Shown piece after piece: positions 42,816 to 55,073 of a stretch of 64,000 bases of DNA (positions are counted from its first letter, which is position 1; each line of letters starts with the position of its first letter). Below the pieces are notes generated by a model. It did not search any database, was not told the DNA's origin, and saw only the letters and a list, made by a program, of their open reading frames with translations. The position numbers were made by a program, and so were the translations under genes. The DNA comes from Diplonema papillatum (Eukaryota; Euglenozoa; Diplonemea; Diplonemida; Diplonemidae): the NCBI GenBank assembly GCA_030068145.1, contig JAPJBO010000082.1, positions 1-64,000 of the forward strand. Reading direction: 5' to 3'.

Positions 42816-45792
42816 AGGCAGCATCGCCGGTATGCTGCAGGCCTTGAGCCGAGCGGCCGACAACCTGTTGCGGAGCCGTGAGATCAACGCCGTGAAATCG
42901 GATAATAGCACCGATGAAGTGTTTGAGTATGAGTGGAACAAGCCGAACGCATCGGCTGACAGCTGCGTGCAGCTGGTGGAGAGACTGGTGGGCGGCCTTG
43001 TGAAAGACCTCAAGTCATCAGACTCACACAAGGTGCTGCACGCGCAGGAAGACGCGACAGGCGTAGAGCTCGACTTCGCGTCCGGGTACCGCCAGGAGAC
43101 CTTCCAATCGTTCATGGAGAAGGCCATGCACGAAAAGTTCTCTTCCGAACACGTGACGTTTCCGAACGACCAGAACACGAAGCTCGTCCTGCAAAAGCTG
43201 CTTGATGCATACGTCGACCAGTTCAACTCCCCCACGTTCATTGTCGACTTCCCCGGCATCCTCTCCGGCGACGGAGAAAAGGAAGGCAAGAGGATCGATC
43301 TGATCATCCTCAAAAAACGGGTGGTCTCAGTCCTCATTGTCGACGCCACAGTCACCCTCAAGCTTCGCGCCGCTGACCTGGCGAGGATCCTTGTGAACCT
43401 CACGGACATGTCCGAGGTCGAGCAGCTGCTGCCGAACGAGTGGCCGGGACTTGAAGAAATCGCAGACGCCCTCGAGATCATCCAGGACAAGGTGAACGAC
43501 TGGTACCGAGGCCGGGGGCTGTCGGAGAGGAAGGCGGCGTACGTGTTGAGCACCATCGGGACGAGGCTGGCAGAGTACTTGAAGTCCCGCCTGGACACCG
43601 AAACCGAGCTGAAGGAGCCGATGGTTTGGAAGGGCCCGTACGTGACCGTCAAGCAGATGCTCGAGCTGGCCATCGGGGCCTGCGAAAAGTGGATGCACGT
43701 GACGCGCACTCTGACGAGCGTTGACTGGCACGAGTGGCAAGGGGGCCCGCACGTGGACCCCACCATTCTGGCGCTGTCGAAGCGCCTCGAAGAGATACTG
43801 CGGCTGCGCAGCACCTTCGACCAACTCGCCCAGCTTCTGACCAAGCAGGAGCTGACCGAGATGAAGAAGAAGATCGACGCCGCGTTCGACGTCTTCACCA
43901 ACCTGCAGCCCTTCGATTTGGAGGTTACCGACGCGGCCACGTGGAGCCGCGCCGTGAAGCAATTCGAGCAGCGCTTGGAACCTGTCGAACAGAGGTCCGC
44001 CGGCCGGTTGCGGCAAGAGCTCGGGAAGGTGTCGACCAACGCGCAGGCGCTGCTGCAAGGGTTCATCCGGTTCAACGATATCGTCAAGCGGCCGATGATC
44101 GGCGCGGAGCTGACCAGCGAGCGGGACAACCTGCTCGCGAAGCTTTCGGAGAGGGTGAACGGGCTCAAGTCGGAGTTCGAGGCCAAGTACCGAAAGGACG
44201 ACTTGGGCGCCTCCGAGCTCGACGACCGGCGGCTGCAGGCGGGCCGGAACATGCCCGTGGTCGTCAACAGCCTGATCTGGGCGCGGCAGCTCCGGCAGAA
44301 AATCGAGCACGTGCACTCTTCCGGGTCGTCGCTGCTCTCCGACTTGACGCGGTTCGAGCAGTTCAGCCTGATGTGCAACGGGCTGCTCACGGAGCTCAAG
44401 GACTACGAGTCGGAGACGTTCGGGACTTGGATCAGCGAAATCCAGGAGAGCATAGGACACGTGACGCGCGACTCGTCGTCTTTAACGCTGCGGATGGAAG
44501 GGAAGATCATGGAAATCTCGAAACGAGACGGCAGGCTGATCGTGAACTTCAGCGAGCGCCTGGTTGAGCTGGTCAGGGAGGTCCGCCAGCTGATCGCCCT
44601 GGGCTACGCGGTGCCGGCGGCTATCCAGAAGGTGGCGCAGGACGCCCTCCGCTTCTACCGGAACGCGACGGTTTTGAAGCAGGTTGCCAACTTCTACAAC
44701 ACGCTCTCCGGCAACCTGATCCCGTGCACGATCACCCTCTTGGAAAAGCCGATCACGCACTTCGAGAACGTGGTCAAAGGGAAAGGCTCGAAGTCTCAGA
44801 TTTCCTGGGGGGACAAGAGCGAAGCCGACCAGTACACCATGAAGCTCAAGGACGCCGCCGAGATCCTTACGAAGGAGAACCGAAAGCTGCGGAGAGTCCA
44901 CGACGACTTCATCGTGCTGGTCAAGCAGTTGATGGACATCGACCTCGTCAAGAACATCGACAAATGGAAGGTCGTGCTGAAGGAAATGCGGTCAAAATTC
45001 ACCGACCTCGAACGAAACGGCTACAAGGCCACCGGGCCGTGGAAGCGGCACTGGGACCACCAGCTGTACAAAGCCCTTGAGTACCAGTACCTTCAAGGGC
45101 TCGAAACGCTGAACGAGTCGCTGCCGGATATGCCGATCAACCTGTGCTTCAAACAGGGGCAGATCGTGTTCGACCCGGTGTTCGAAAAGGTGCGGGAGCA
45201 CTACTACAAGAACATCCGCGACTTCATCGCGATTCCCGTGTCGTTCAAGGGGGTAGGGGACGCCGAGGTGTTCAAGGCCATGGCCGAGAGAAACGAAGCC
45301 GGAATCGAGACTGTGTTCTTGAAGACGGAGGGGCTGTTTTCGCGGCTCGGGAAGGTGAAGAGAAAGTACAAGGAGTACGTGATGCTCGGGCTGGTGGACT
45401 TGGAGCAGTGGGTCGAGCTGCTGTCGGAAGTTTCGGACTGGGAGAAGAACTTCAAGATGATCAAGGCGAAAGGGAAGGAAATCGGCGCCCTGGAGGACAG
45501 CATCCGGATCGACTGCTTCATCATCTCCACCATCCCCATCAAAGCCGCCATCGACGATCAGCTCTCCCGCCTCGGACAGCTCCTGAACCACTCCCTGAAG
45601 AAGTCAGCTGAAAAGCACCTGCTTGGAATCGAAACATTCCTCACCGAAGGCATCGCGAAGCTAAACGAAAGTCCGACGACCCTTGAGGACATCGGCCGCG
45701 CCAACAAAGCGTACCAAGAGATGAAGGACCAGCAGGAGCCCATGCAGCGCCTCATGAAGCAGTTCGACGAGAAAAGCAATCTGTACAAAAAG
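42808..45792 (+). CDS. DYNC2H1: Cytoplasmic dynein 2 heavy chain, exon 1 (N-terminal tail)
   Basis: Encodes residues 1-995 of the IFT retrograde motor that returns cargo from the ciliary tip. The start is the ATG in copy B of the duplicated flank. From about residue 200 the protein is collinear with known dynein-2 tails: RLEEILRLRSTFDQL, a FNDIVKRP block matching KYKELVKRP of other species, REVRQLIALGYAVPAAIQ, WKRHWDHQLYKALEYQY and INLCFKQGQ. The first ~195 residues are not clearly alignable by eye, yet total length up to the first P-loop (residue 1665) is close to that of other species, so no upstream exon need be missing. The exon ends AAG|GTATCA, phase 0. Confidence 0.92.
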
Positions 45793-46075
45793 GTATCAAA
45801 AACTTTTTCGTCTCCGGCCAGGGCCACAGTCATCGCGAATCTGTTCGTTCTAAGCACGTTCTTGCGATCCCCTCCCGAGAAAGAAGTACTCCTCTACGGC
45901 ACCGCAGAGTCCGAAATCACCACGAAAAAAAGAAGCGGAAAACAAACGAAAACAAAACACCGCACCCGCGAAGAAGACTTGATGCTAACGCCAAGTACCC
46001 AAAAGGAGCAGGATTCTGCCCAAACACCGACCTAAGATTCTTCCCCCCGCCACCATCTCTCAACAACCAACGCAG
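45793..46075 (+). other. Dynein intron 1
   Basis: 283 bp, GTATCA...CGCAG, phase 0. Its 3' part (45971-46045) is a copy of the dispersed motif also present at 36466 and 41386, with GAAGACTTGATGCTAACGCC and GGATTCTGCC and CTAAGATT. The CTAAC and CTAAG in it could serve as branch-point sequence. Confidence 0.85.
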
Positions 46076-49000
46076 GTGTCGGGAGCCACGCTGGATGGCA
46101 CCGCAGTGCGATCGAAGCTCGGCGCGTTCGATGACCTGCTGAAAGCGCACGAGCAGATGATGGAAGAGCAGATCGCGCGCCTCCGCAACGAAGTGTCGCG
46201 CGACATCGAAAAGTACTTCGCGGAGCTCGACGGGTTCTGCGTGCTGTGGAAGGAGCAGAAGCCGAAGGACATGTCCGCTCTGAAGGACCACGCGGCCATC
46301 TCCGCAGCCCTGCAGTTCATCAAAGACCGGCAAGCAGAGCTCGACGACCTCGCGCAGCGCGGCAAGTCAGTCATCGACCAGTGCCAGTACTTCAAGCTCG
46401 AAGAGCCGGACATGGGCAAGCTCAAAGACGTCAAAGAAGACGTGCAAAGCCTCACCTCCGTCTGGGCACTGTACGAAGGCTTCGTGGGCGAGGTCGACGA
46501 GTTCAAAGAGGAAAATTGGTTCGCCTTCCGGTCGAAGGCGTTCAAGTTCGAAGACTTCGTGCGCGACTGGAAGGAGAAGCTGAAGGAAAAGCCAACGAAC
46601 GACGTCGTGATCTACATCCGCAGCAAGCTCGACTCGTGGACGAACATGCTGCCCCTCTTGAAGTTCTGCAGGGGAGACGGCATGACCATGGACCATTGGA
46701 CGGAGATGTTCCGATTTTTGGACGTCGACCGACACGAGGTTAAACCCGAAAAGCTGACCTTCGGACACTTCATCGATCGGTCGGACGTCATCTGCAGCCG
46801 GGAGAAGGACTTGAAAGGCCTGCACGCCCGCGCGCAAGGCGAGATTCAGATCCGAGAGGCCCTCGCCGAAGTCCGCGCCTGGGCGCACGAAGCTGAGTTC
46901 AACCTGGTGAAGGGTGGCAAGAGTTCTCTGATCAAAGACTGGAAGGAGCTGCTCACGCAGGTCAGCGACAACCAGTCGTTGCTCGGGTCGCTCAAGGACT
47001 CGCCTTACTACCAAGGGTTCTCCGGCGAGGCGTCGTCGTGGGAGCAGAAGTTCGTCGCGCTCGATGAGTACCTGCACCTTCTGATGCAGATCCAGCGTAA
47101 ATGGGTGTACTTGGAGCCCATTTTCGCCCGCGGGGCGCTGCCGGCAGAGCAGCCCCGGTTCCGGAGGGTCGACAAGACATTCCAAGAGATCATGCGGGAC
47201 ATTGATGCGGACGCCCGGGTCATCGAGCTCTCGAAGCGGGACCTGGGCTCGTCGTTGAAGTCGATCCTCGAGCAGCTCGACCGCTGCCAGAAGGCGCTGA
47301 ACGAGTACCTTGAGCAGAAGCGAGATCGGTTCCCGCGGTTCTACTTTATTGGCGACGACGACCTGCTCGAGATCCTCGGCCAGTCGCAGAACCCGGTGGT
47401 CATCCAGAACCACTTGAAAAAGTTGTTCTCCGGGATCAGCCGCGTCGAATTCGACGACAGCAAGCAGAAGATCCGATCCATCGTGTCGTCCGACGGGGAG
47501 ATCGTCCCGCTGGTGAACGAGGTGACCGTGTCCGCGGAGGTCGAATCGTGGCTGTCCCTCCTTGACCAGGAGATGCGCAACACCCTCGTCGACATGCTCT
47601 GGGGCTGCGTCAAGGAAAACGACCTCTTCAAGTTCCCCTCGCAGCTGCTCTGTCTCTCCGAGTTGATTCACTGGACGCAGAAGGCGCATTTGGCCATCAA
47701 GCAGCGCCGGCTCCCCGAGCTGCGGGAATCGTTGAACGAGCGCCTCCGCGCGTACACCCGGTCGAAGAACGAGGCGGAGGGCATCGTGTCCGTGCTGAAG
47801 ATGAAGGCGCTGATCATGGACCTGATCCATTCAATCGACGTCATCGACCAGCTGATCGCGTGCAACGTCAAGACCGAGCTCGACTGGGCTTGGCAAAAAC
47901 AGCTCCGCTTCTACCTAAAAGAAGAAGCGACGCCTTGCAAAGTGCACATGGTAAACGCGTCGTTCGTCTACACATTCGAGTACCAAGGCAACGCACCGAA
48001 GCTCGTGCACACGCCTTTGACGGACAAGTGCTACCTCACGCTGACGCAAGGCATGCACTTAGGGTACGGAGGAAACCCGTACGGGCCCGCGGGAACCGGG
48101 AAGACCGAGTCGGTGAAGGCGCTAGGGAACGCGTTGGGGCGGCAGGTGCTGGTGTTCAATTGCGACGAGGGGATCGACTTCAAGTCGATGGGGCGGATCT
48201 TCGTCGGGCTCGTCAAGTGCGGCGCGTGGGGCTGCTTCGACGAGTTCAACCGGCTGAAGGAGGACCAGCTGTCGGCGATCTCGCAGATGATCCAGGTCAT
48301 CCAGGCAGCCATCAAGAACAAGGAGTCCGCCTGCGAACTGCTCAACCGCACCATCGACGTGAACCATAACGCCGGGATATTCGTCACGTTGAACCCCGCG
48401 GGCAAGGGATACGGTGGGCGCTCGAAGCTGCCGGACAACTTGAAGCAGCTATTCAGGGCCGTCGCTATGTCGGTACCCGACATCCGTTTGATCGCTGAGA
48501 CCATCCTGCTCAGCGAAGGATTCGCGCACGCGACCCCGATCAGCAAGAAAATCGTCACCGCGTTCAAACTGTCCAAGCAGCTTCTCTCGGCGCAGCAGCA
48601 CTATGATTGGGGGCTCCGGGCGATCAAAACGTGCCTGTCGCTCTGCGGGAACCTCATCACGAAGTGGAACAAGGCGAACGAAGGGGTGGAGCAGACCGTC
48701 GAAATGGAAGAAGGCCTCGTGATCCAATCCCTCCGCGTCAACACGCTCTCGAAACTCGCCTTCGACGACACGCGGCTGTTCAACGGGCTCATCGCGGACA
48801 TTTTCCCCGGGATTCCGGTCCACGAGATCGAGTACGAGGAGCTGCTCCCGGCGATCAACGAGGCCATCGCGGAGGCGAAGCTGCAGAGGATCGACGGACA
48901 GGTCCGGAAGGTCCTGCAGCTGTATGAGGCGCTGCGGCAGCGGATGGGGGTCGTCATCGTGGGGCCCAGCGGGTCGGGCAAGAGCACGCTGCTGGCCATG

Positions 49001-52000
49001 CTGCGGTCAGCCCTCGAGAAGCTGAAGATCGTGGTGCCCCTGCACGTCATGAACCCGAAGGCCATGCCGCGCCATCAGCTCCTCGGCAACATGGACGTCG
49101 ACACGCGCGAATGGATGGACGGCGTCCTCACCGCCGCAGCCCGCAAAGTGGTCAAGGAGCCGACCGACGGAACCGTCCAGTCGTGGATCCTCTGCGACGG
49201 GGACGTCGACCCGGAATGGGTCGAGTCGTTGAACTCAGTGCTCGACGACAACAAGCTGTTGACCATGCCCAACGGCGAGCGTATCCAGTTCGGTTCGAAC
49301 GTCAACTTCATCTTCGAAACGCACTCGTTGACCTACGCGTCTCCCGCTACTGTTTCCCGGGTCGGGATGATCTTCCTCAGCGAGGAAGATGTCGACCCGC
49401 AGTCTGCAGTCGACACTTGGGTGACGAAGCAGGCGGACTCTGCGAACCCGCAGCTCGGACAGTGGTTGAATGACTTCTTCTACAAAGCGGTGCAAATGGT
49501 CCTTGACCTCGGTCACACCCTCTCCGTGCAGACCACGCGCATGGCCATCGTCCAGACCGGGCTCAGCCACCTCGTCGGCGTGCAGTCGAAGGCGGATTTC
49601 ACGATCGGCCTCATCCGCGGGCTCGGCTCGCTGCTGTACAAAACCGAGCGGGAGGACTACGCTCGGAACATCTTCGACCTGACCGGGGAGAGGTCCCCGC
49701 GGGGGAACTTGCTGGATTGCTACACGGTGGACGGGCGGTACGTCGTGTACGAATTCGACCGCGGGTTGCAGAACCTGGCCCTCGAAGACGTCAAATCCGG
49801 GGCGATGGTTCAGACGGTCGACGTGCAGAGGAACTTCGCGATCCTCCGCCCGTGGCTCACGCAGGGCACGACGCGGCCGTTCCTTCTGGTGGGCCCGGAG
49901 GGGTGCGGGAAGTCGAGCTCCGTTATGGCGATGCTCGAGGGGACGAAGGGCGTAAAAACCGCGGTCATCCACTGCTCCGCGCAGACCGAAGGCACGCACA
50001 TCCAGCAGAAGCTGCAGCAGATGTGCACGCGGCTGTCCACCGCCGAGGGCCCTGCCCTCCGCCCGAAGGAGTGCGAGCGGCTAGTTCTGCTGCTCAAGGA
50101 CATCAACCTGCCGAAGCCCGACGAGTACGGCACGGTACAGGTCCACTCGTTCCTGCAGCAGATCATCCTGTACAATGGGTTCTACGACAAGGACCTCGAG
50201 TGGATCCGCGTCGAAAACGTGCAAGTCGTCTGCACCATGAACCCGTCAGGCTCCGTCGGCAGGTACGACTTGGCCCCCCGGTTCGTCGCGATCATCTCGG
50301 TCCTCTCCATGTCGTACCCTGACAAGGAAAGTTTGACCTTCATCTTCACGGAGTTCCTCCAGACGCTCCTGCAGTCCGCGCAGCTTGAGAAAACCAGCGG
50401 CGGTTGGTCGAGCGGGAAAGGGTCCGACCTGGCGAAGGTGATGGTCAACGTGTACGAGGAGGTCAAGCGGAAGTGGACCGTCGACGACTCGTCGCACTAC
50501 GTCTTCAATCCTCGGGACATCACGGCGTGGATCCTCAACCTGCTCCGTTACGACCTCGAGAACAACGATCTCGCCGAGGTCGTGTACTACGAGGGCCAAC
50601 GCGTGTTCGCCGATCGTTTGACGAAAACCGACTACCGGCGCCGGGTGGCGGAGTTGATCTCCGAGCAGCTCTCGAGCACCGTCGGCTGGCGGAAGGAAGG
50701 GGGCGAGAAGTTCTTCACCTCGTGGCTCTCCCGCGGGCTCCTCCAGGCGATCGAGCCGCGCGACTACAAGAAGCACGTCAACCAGACGCTGCTGATGCAC
50801 GAGCGTGAGATCAAGCCTTTGGACATCGTTGTCCTCCCGGAGATGCTGGGTTGGATCGCACGGGCCGACCGAGTCCTCTCCTCCGACGGGGGCTCCATGC
50901 TGCTGTGCGGCCGGTCCGGCGTCGGGAGGAGGGAAGTCGTCTCGCTCTGCGCGTACGCGCTGCGCATGCAGATCTTCGAGCTCAAGGTCGCGAAGAACTA
51001 CGGGCTGCGCGAGTTCACGACCGAGCTCAAGACAGTGCTGACCGCCGCCGGCGTCCAAGGGCAGCACTCGCTGCTGCTCGTGGAGGACCACAACATCGTC
51101 AGCAGCTCGTTCCTCGAGATCATCAACTCCCTCCTCGCCGGCGGAGAGTCGCCCGGGCTGTTCACGCCCGAGGAGCTCGAGCCCCTGCTCGCCCCGCTGA
51201 AGGAAGAAGCCTCGAACGAAGGCTACTTCGGCGGCGTCTACAACTTCTTCGTGACGCGGGTCCGGAAGTTCCTGCACATCGCGGTGTCGATGGACCCGAC
51301 GAATCCGTTATACGAGTACCGCTGCCAGTCGAACCCGTCCCTGTACACGAAGGCGCAGGTCCTTTGGATGGGGACGTGGAGCAGCAGCGGCATGAAGCGC
51401 GTGCCCGAAATGATCCTCAAGGACATCGTCCGCGACCTGCAAGGGGAGAAGGACAAGGACAAGGACAAGGCCGAAAAACCCGACGACAACGGGAAGGTCA
51501 ACGGTGCGAACGGCCCCATCTCCCCGCGGCCCCCGAACGTCAGCTTCGATCTGCCCGTCGAGGCGCTGCTGCTCCACAACGGCGTCGGCGAGCAGGGGAC
51601 CCCGCGGATCTTCAGGTACCTGCTCGACAACTTCAAGCGGATTTGGAACGAGAAAGTGACCGCCTGCGACGAAATGCGGTCGAGGCTCATCAACGGTCTC
51701 GCGAAGCTGCAAGAGGCGGAGCTCAACGTCGACATGCTGAAAAAGGACGCGGAGGAGAAGAAGACGAAGAGCAGCAAGAAGCAGAAGGAGGCGGACGCCG
51801 CGCTGACCGAGATCCAGGAGAGGATGGAGGAGGCGAAGGGGACTAAAACGGTCACCGAGGACCAGAAGAAGACCCTCGGGAAGGAGCAGAAGGAGAACGC
51901 GAAGCGGAAGGCGCAAATCGAGCAAGAAATCGCGCACATCGAGCCGGTCCTCGCCTCCGCCCGCGAGGCCGTCGGCAGCATCCGCCCGGAGCACCTGACC

Positions 52001-52312
52001 GAGATGAGGGCGATGCCCACTCCTCCTCCGGCCATCAAGGACGTCATGGAGGGAGTCATGAGATTGATGGACTACCGCGAGACCGGCGGCGACGCGATGA
52101 AGAAGTTCCTCGGCCAGCGGGGCGTCAAGGAGCGCATCATCAACCTCGACGCGCGTGACATCCGGCCCGAGATCCGCGAAAACGTGTCGAAGCTCATGTC
52201 GCAGAAGCCGCTCTCCTTCAAGCACGAGACCATCGTCCACGCGTCGCAAGCCGCCGCCCCGCTGGCCGCGTGGGTACGCGCGCAGATCGAATACTCGACC
52301 GTGCTCGAAAAG
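46076..52312 (+). CDS. DYNC2H1: Cytoplasmic dynein 2 heavy chain, exon 2 (linker, AAA1-AAA4, stalk helix 1, microtubule-binding domain)
   Basis: A single 2,079-codon exon, residues 996-3074. The linker region includes RGALPAEQPRFRRVD and FPRFYFIGDDDLLEILGQS. Four Walker A motifs: AAA1 GPAGTGKT (48083-48106, residue 1665), AAA2 GPSGSGKS (48962-48985), AAA3 GPEGCGKS (49892-49915), and AAA4 GRSGVGRR (50909-50932), whose lysine is replaced by Arg as in other dynein-2 chains. AAA1 Walker B is CFDEFNR. A Lys/Asp-rich insert (GEKDKDKDK) lies near 51450. The coiled-coil stalk helix 1 spans about 51660-51960. The microtubule-binding region leads to AAAPLAAWVRAQIEYSTVLEK at the exon end. AAA1 to AAA3 are competent for nucleotide binding. 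The exon is flanked by CGCAG|GTG and AAG|GCATGC. Confidence 0.96.
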
Positions 52313-53795
52313 GCATGCCCCCCTTGGTTCCCCTCCCCCGGTCGCAGGAGTCTTTTCTTTTGTGTTAACAATGCATTGTTGGTACGAAAAAAATAGTAGT
52401 TGGCAGCGTACTGAAAGCAACTCACCAAATCAGGTGAAAAAAGCCGGTAGTGCGCACAAACAAACGGAAGCGCCATACTATTTTTTTTTGGCTAGCCAAA
52501 GAAGAAAGAAGAAGAAAAATAAAAAGAAAAAGGCCGCTCCTGGTTCAGACGGTCAACCACAGCTTGCAAAGCTTGAGTCGGAGGCAGCACAGTGCCACAA
52601 CCCCCTCCGCTCTGCCCTGCGGCTGACCGTCTCGACGAGCTTGTGTTCAGCGCGAGCGCCAAGCCAGGATGGTTTAGTTTGGGAAGTCGGTAGCCACTTG
52701 ACCGTAGGCCCGTGGCTCTGCAGTACCGCCGAACTGTTTATTCGGAGTCAAAGAAGAAGTAAGTAAAGAGTGAGTCAAGAACATTTTCATCTTTCGGTAG
52801 CAAACCTGCGCGTTTCTACCTGGTTACTCGCGGGGGTAGGCACCCCTGCGGAGGCCCTCTTCCGTGTGCCTCCACGCGGAAGGAACACTAGGACTTTTCA
52901 AAGGCCGCGGAGGTCAGCGGACCGGAGCTACCGGAGAGGGTGTATGTGCGTTGTGTGGTAACCTGATACGTGTGTGTGCGATGATGTGGGTTTGTGTGGC
53001 AGCCTGATACGTGTGCGCTGGCTGTTACACGAGCTTGATGCTCCGCATGGATGCTTGGTGCCGTGTGCCGTGGGCACCGCCCGCTGCACACGGGGATTCG
53101 TTTGCGACAATAAAACCTCGGAGGGAAAAAGACTGCGTGTTTATCCCACTCAAGAAAAAGAAAAAGGCCGCTCCTGGTCCAGGAAAGTGACGGTCAACCA
53201 CAGCTTGCAAAGCTTGAGTCGGAGGCAGCACACGGAGAGCAGAACCACCCAACAAATTCGCCTGTCCCGAAGAGGATTGCGTCGCACGAAACCTGAAAGT
53301 CCTACGCCACTGCAATTTCCCCCTTCATTTTTGTACCTACCCCCCTCCCCGATCCCCCCCGTGTTAGTGTCGCTGTTTAGGAAAAGGTGCCTTTAGGTAG
53401 CTTCCCTTGTCAGTGTCGCGTTTTTGCCTGAAAGCGCGAGGCGACACTGACACGGGGAGGGGTAGGTACGTACGGATAAGTATCCACCGTTCACAGTTTC
53501 ACTGAGGGAGTTGATGCACCACGAAAGTCGATTAGAGAACTTCACACAGCCTTCAGGGTGTGGTTGGTTCAAAGAAAAGTTCAAGTTTTGTGGATGGAAG
53601 GTGACCTCGCCCAAGCTCGTTTCCCCGGGTAAAGGCAGTCACTCAACATTCCCTTGCGCTAGTGCTATCAGTTACAAAGACGTTCTTACTTTTCCCTTTC
53701 TTCTAGGCAGTTCTCGTCAGACAATACGAAGAGCAGAAACTCCCATTTGTTTTGGCACGAGCTTTGCGACTCAACCATTCCCTCACGTATATCAG
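52313..53795 (+). other. Dynein intron 2 with probable GC donor
   Basis: 1,483 bp, GCATGC...ATCAG, phase 0. The exon match ends exactly at AAG and resumes at 53796, so the donor is GC, one base from the GTATGC used by introns 3, 6 and 9. It holds two + copies of a SINE-like repeat (52520-52735, 53155-53245), a GCGGGGGTAGGCACCCCTGCGG hairpin repeat (52829-52895, also 55474-55545), and at 53545-53765 a repeat found again at 63805-63985. Confidence 0.75.
52520..52735 (-). repeat. SINE-like repeat in dynein intron 2
   Basis: Matches 55955-56172 in the opposite orientation and, partly, 53155-53245. Shared core: GCTTGCAAAGCTTGAGTCGG and AGGCAGCACAGTGCCACAAC. In the minus sense it ends GGAGCGGCC plus a T-run, like a Pol III terminator. 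A second shared block, AGTTTGGGAAGTCGGTAGCC, marks the other end. Confidence 0.65.
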
Positions 53796-55073
53796 GTGCG
53801 CCCACTCGAGGGAGAGCTGAATGAGTCCGTGGAGAAGATGAAATCGTCGGAGGTGAAGGTGGCGGAGGCTGAGAAGAAGATCAAGAAGCTAGAGGACAAG
53901 ATCGGTGAGCTGCGAAAGGGCTTCACGAAGAAGAACCTGCAGGCCGCGTCGCTGCAGGAGGCGGTCGAGAAGGCGGAAGCCATGCTTCTGTCGGCGGCGG
54001 AGCTACTCGGGAAGTTGACCGACGAGAACGTCCGGTGGACCAACCAGGTCACCGAGATCAACAAGGACTTCAACGCCCTACCGAGGCGCTGCCTGATGGC
54101 GGCCGGCTTCCTGACGTATCTCAGCAAGTCGTCCGAAGATATCCGCGCCCAAACCGTGAAAGAGTGGTGCGCCCACCTCGGCTGCGACTTCTCCTTCAAC
54201 CGCTTCATGCGGCGGGAGAGGGACCTGCTGCAGTACAAGTCCGAAGGGCTGCCGCACGACGAGCTCTCGATGCAGAACGCGATCATGCTCCTCGACGCCA
54301 ATCAAACACCGCTGTTCATCGACCCTGCCTCGCAGGCCACGAAGTGGCTGAAAGAGCACCTGCACCGCCGCCCGGACGTCCACAGTGAGTACACGACTCC
54401 CGCCGACGATCGATTCGCGCACATCCTCGAACTGGCCGTCCGGTTCGGAAAAACACTCATCGTCGCCGAGTGCGACGGGATCGACCCCATGTTGTACCCG
54501 GTCATGCGGAAAGACCTCATCTCGCAGGGCCCGAAGAAGGTTGTGCCCATCGGCGACAAGCTGGTCGACTGGCAGGACACTTTTAAGCTGTACTTGGTGA
54601 CACGGCAGTCCGACCTGACGCTGCCGCCGGACGCTCAGTCGCTGACGACGGAGGTCAACTTCAGCATCACAAGGGAAGGCCTGGAGGGTCAGCTCTTGGG
54701 GATCACCATCAACAACGAGCAACCGGATCTTGAGCAACGGAAACAGGCAAACCTCGAGAAGGAGGATTCCTACAAGAGTGAGCTGGCCGGGCTGGAGGAG
54801 AGGCTGCTCGTGCAGTTGTCGCAGGCGGAAGGGTCGCTGTTGGAGAACCAGGAGCTGGTGGACGCGTTGACGAAGATTAAAACCAGCGCCGCCGAGATAT
54901 CGGAGGCCGTCACGAAGCTGAACGAGGACACCGAGCACATGGACAAGGAGCGGAACATCTACCGCCCCTTTGCGAAGCTGGGCTCGAAGCTCTTCTTCAT
55001 CGTGTCCGACCTCTCCCGCGTCAACCACATGTACCAGTTCGGGCTTCCGCAATTCGCAAAGGCGTTCCGGCAA
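53796..55073 (+). CDS. DYNC2H1: Cytoplasmic dynein 2 heavy chain, exon 3 (stalk helix 2, AAA5, strut)
   Basis: 426 codons, residues 3075-3500, phase 0 at both ends. It starts VRPLEGELNE, continuing the VLEK end of exon 2. The second stalk helix follows, then RWTNQVTEINKDFNALPRR, YKSEGLPHDELSMQNA, LFIDPASQATKWLK, AVRFGKTLIVAECDG and DLISQGPKKVVPIGDKLVD, all in dynein-2 order. A second coiled coil (EERLLVQLSQAEGSLLENQEL) leads to FFIVSDLSRVNHMYQFGL. The donor is CAA|GTATGC. The longer open frame upstream to 53511 is intronic. Confidence 0.95.

Noticed and set aside
43050-43360. A possible restriction-like nuclease fold in the dynein N-terminus (DLII ... VSVLIV)
   Set aside because: The Lys of an E-x-K core is missing, and total tail length matches dynein 2, so plain divergence is more likely.
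45993-52420. Long minus-strand frames opposite dynein exons (up to 487 codons)
   Set aside because: Antisense shadows of the strongly biased dynein coding strand.
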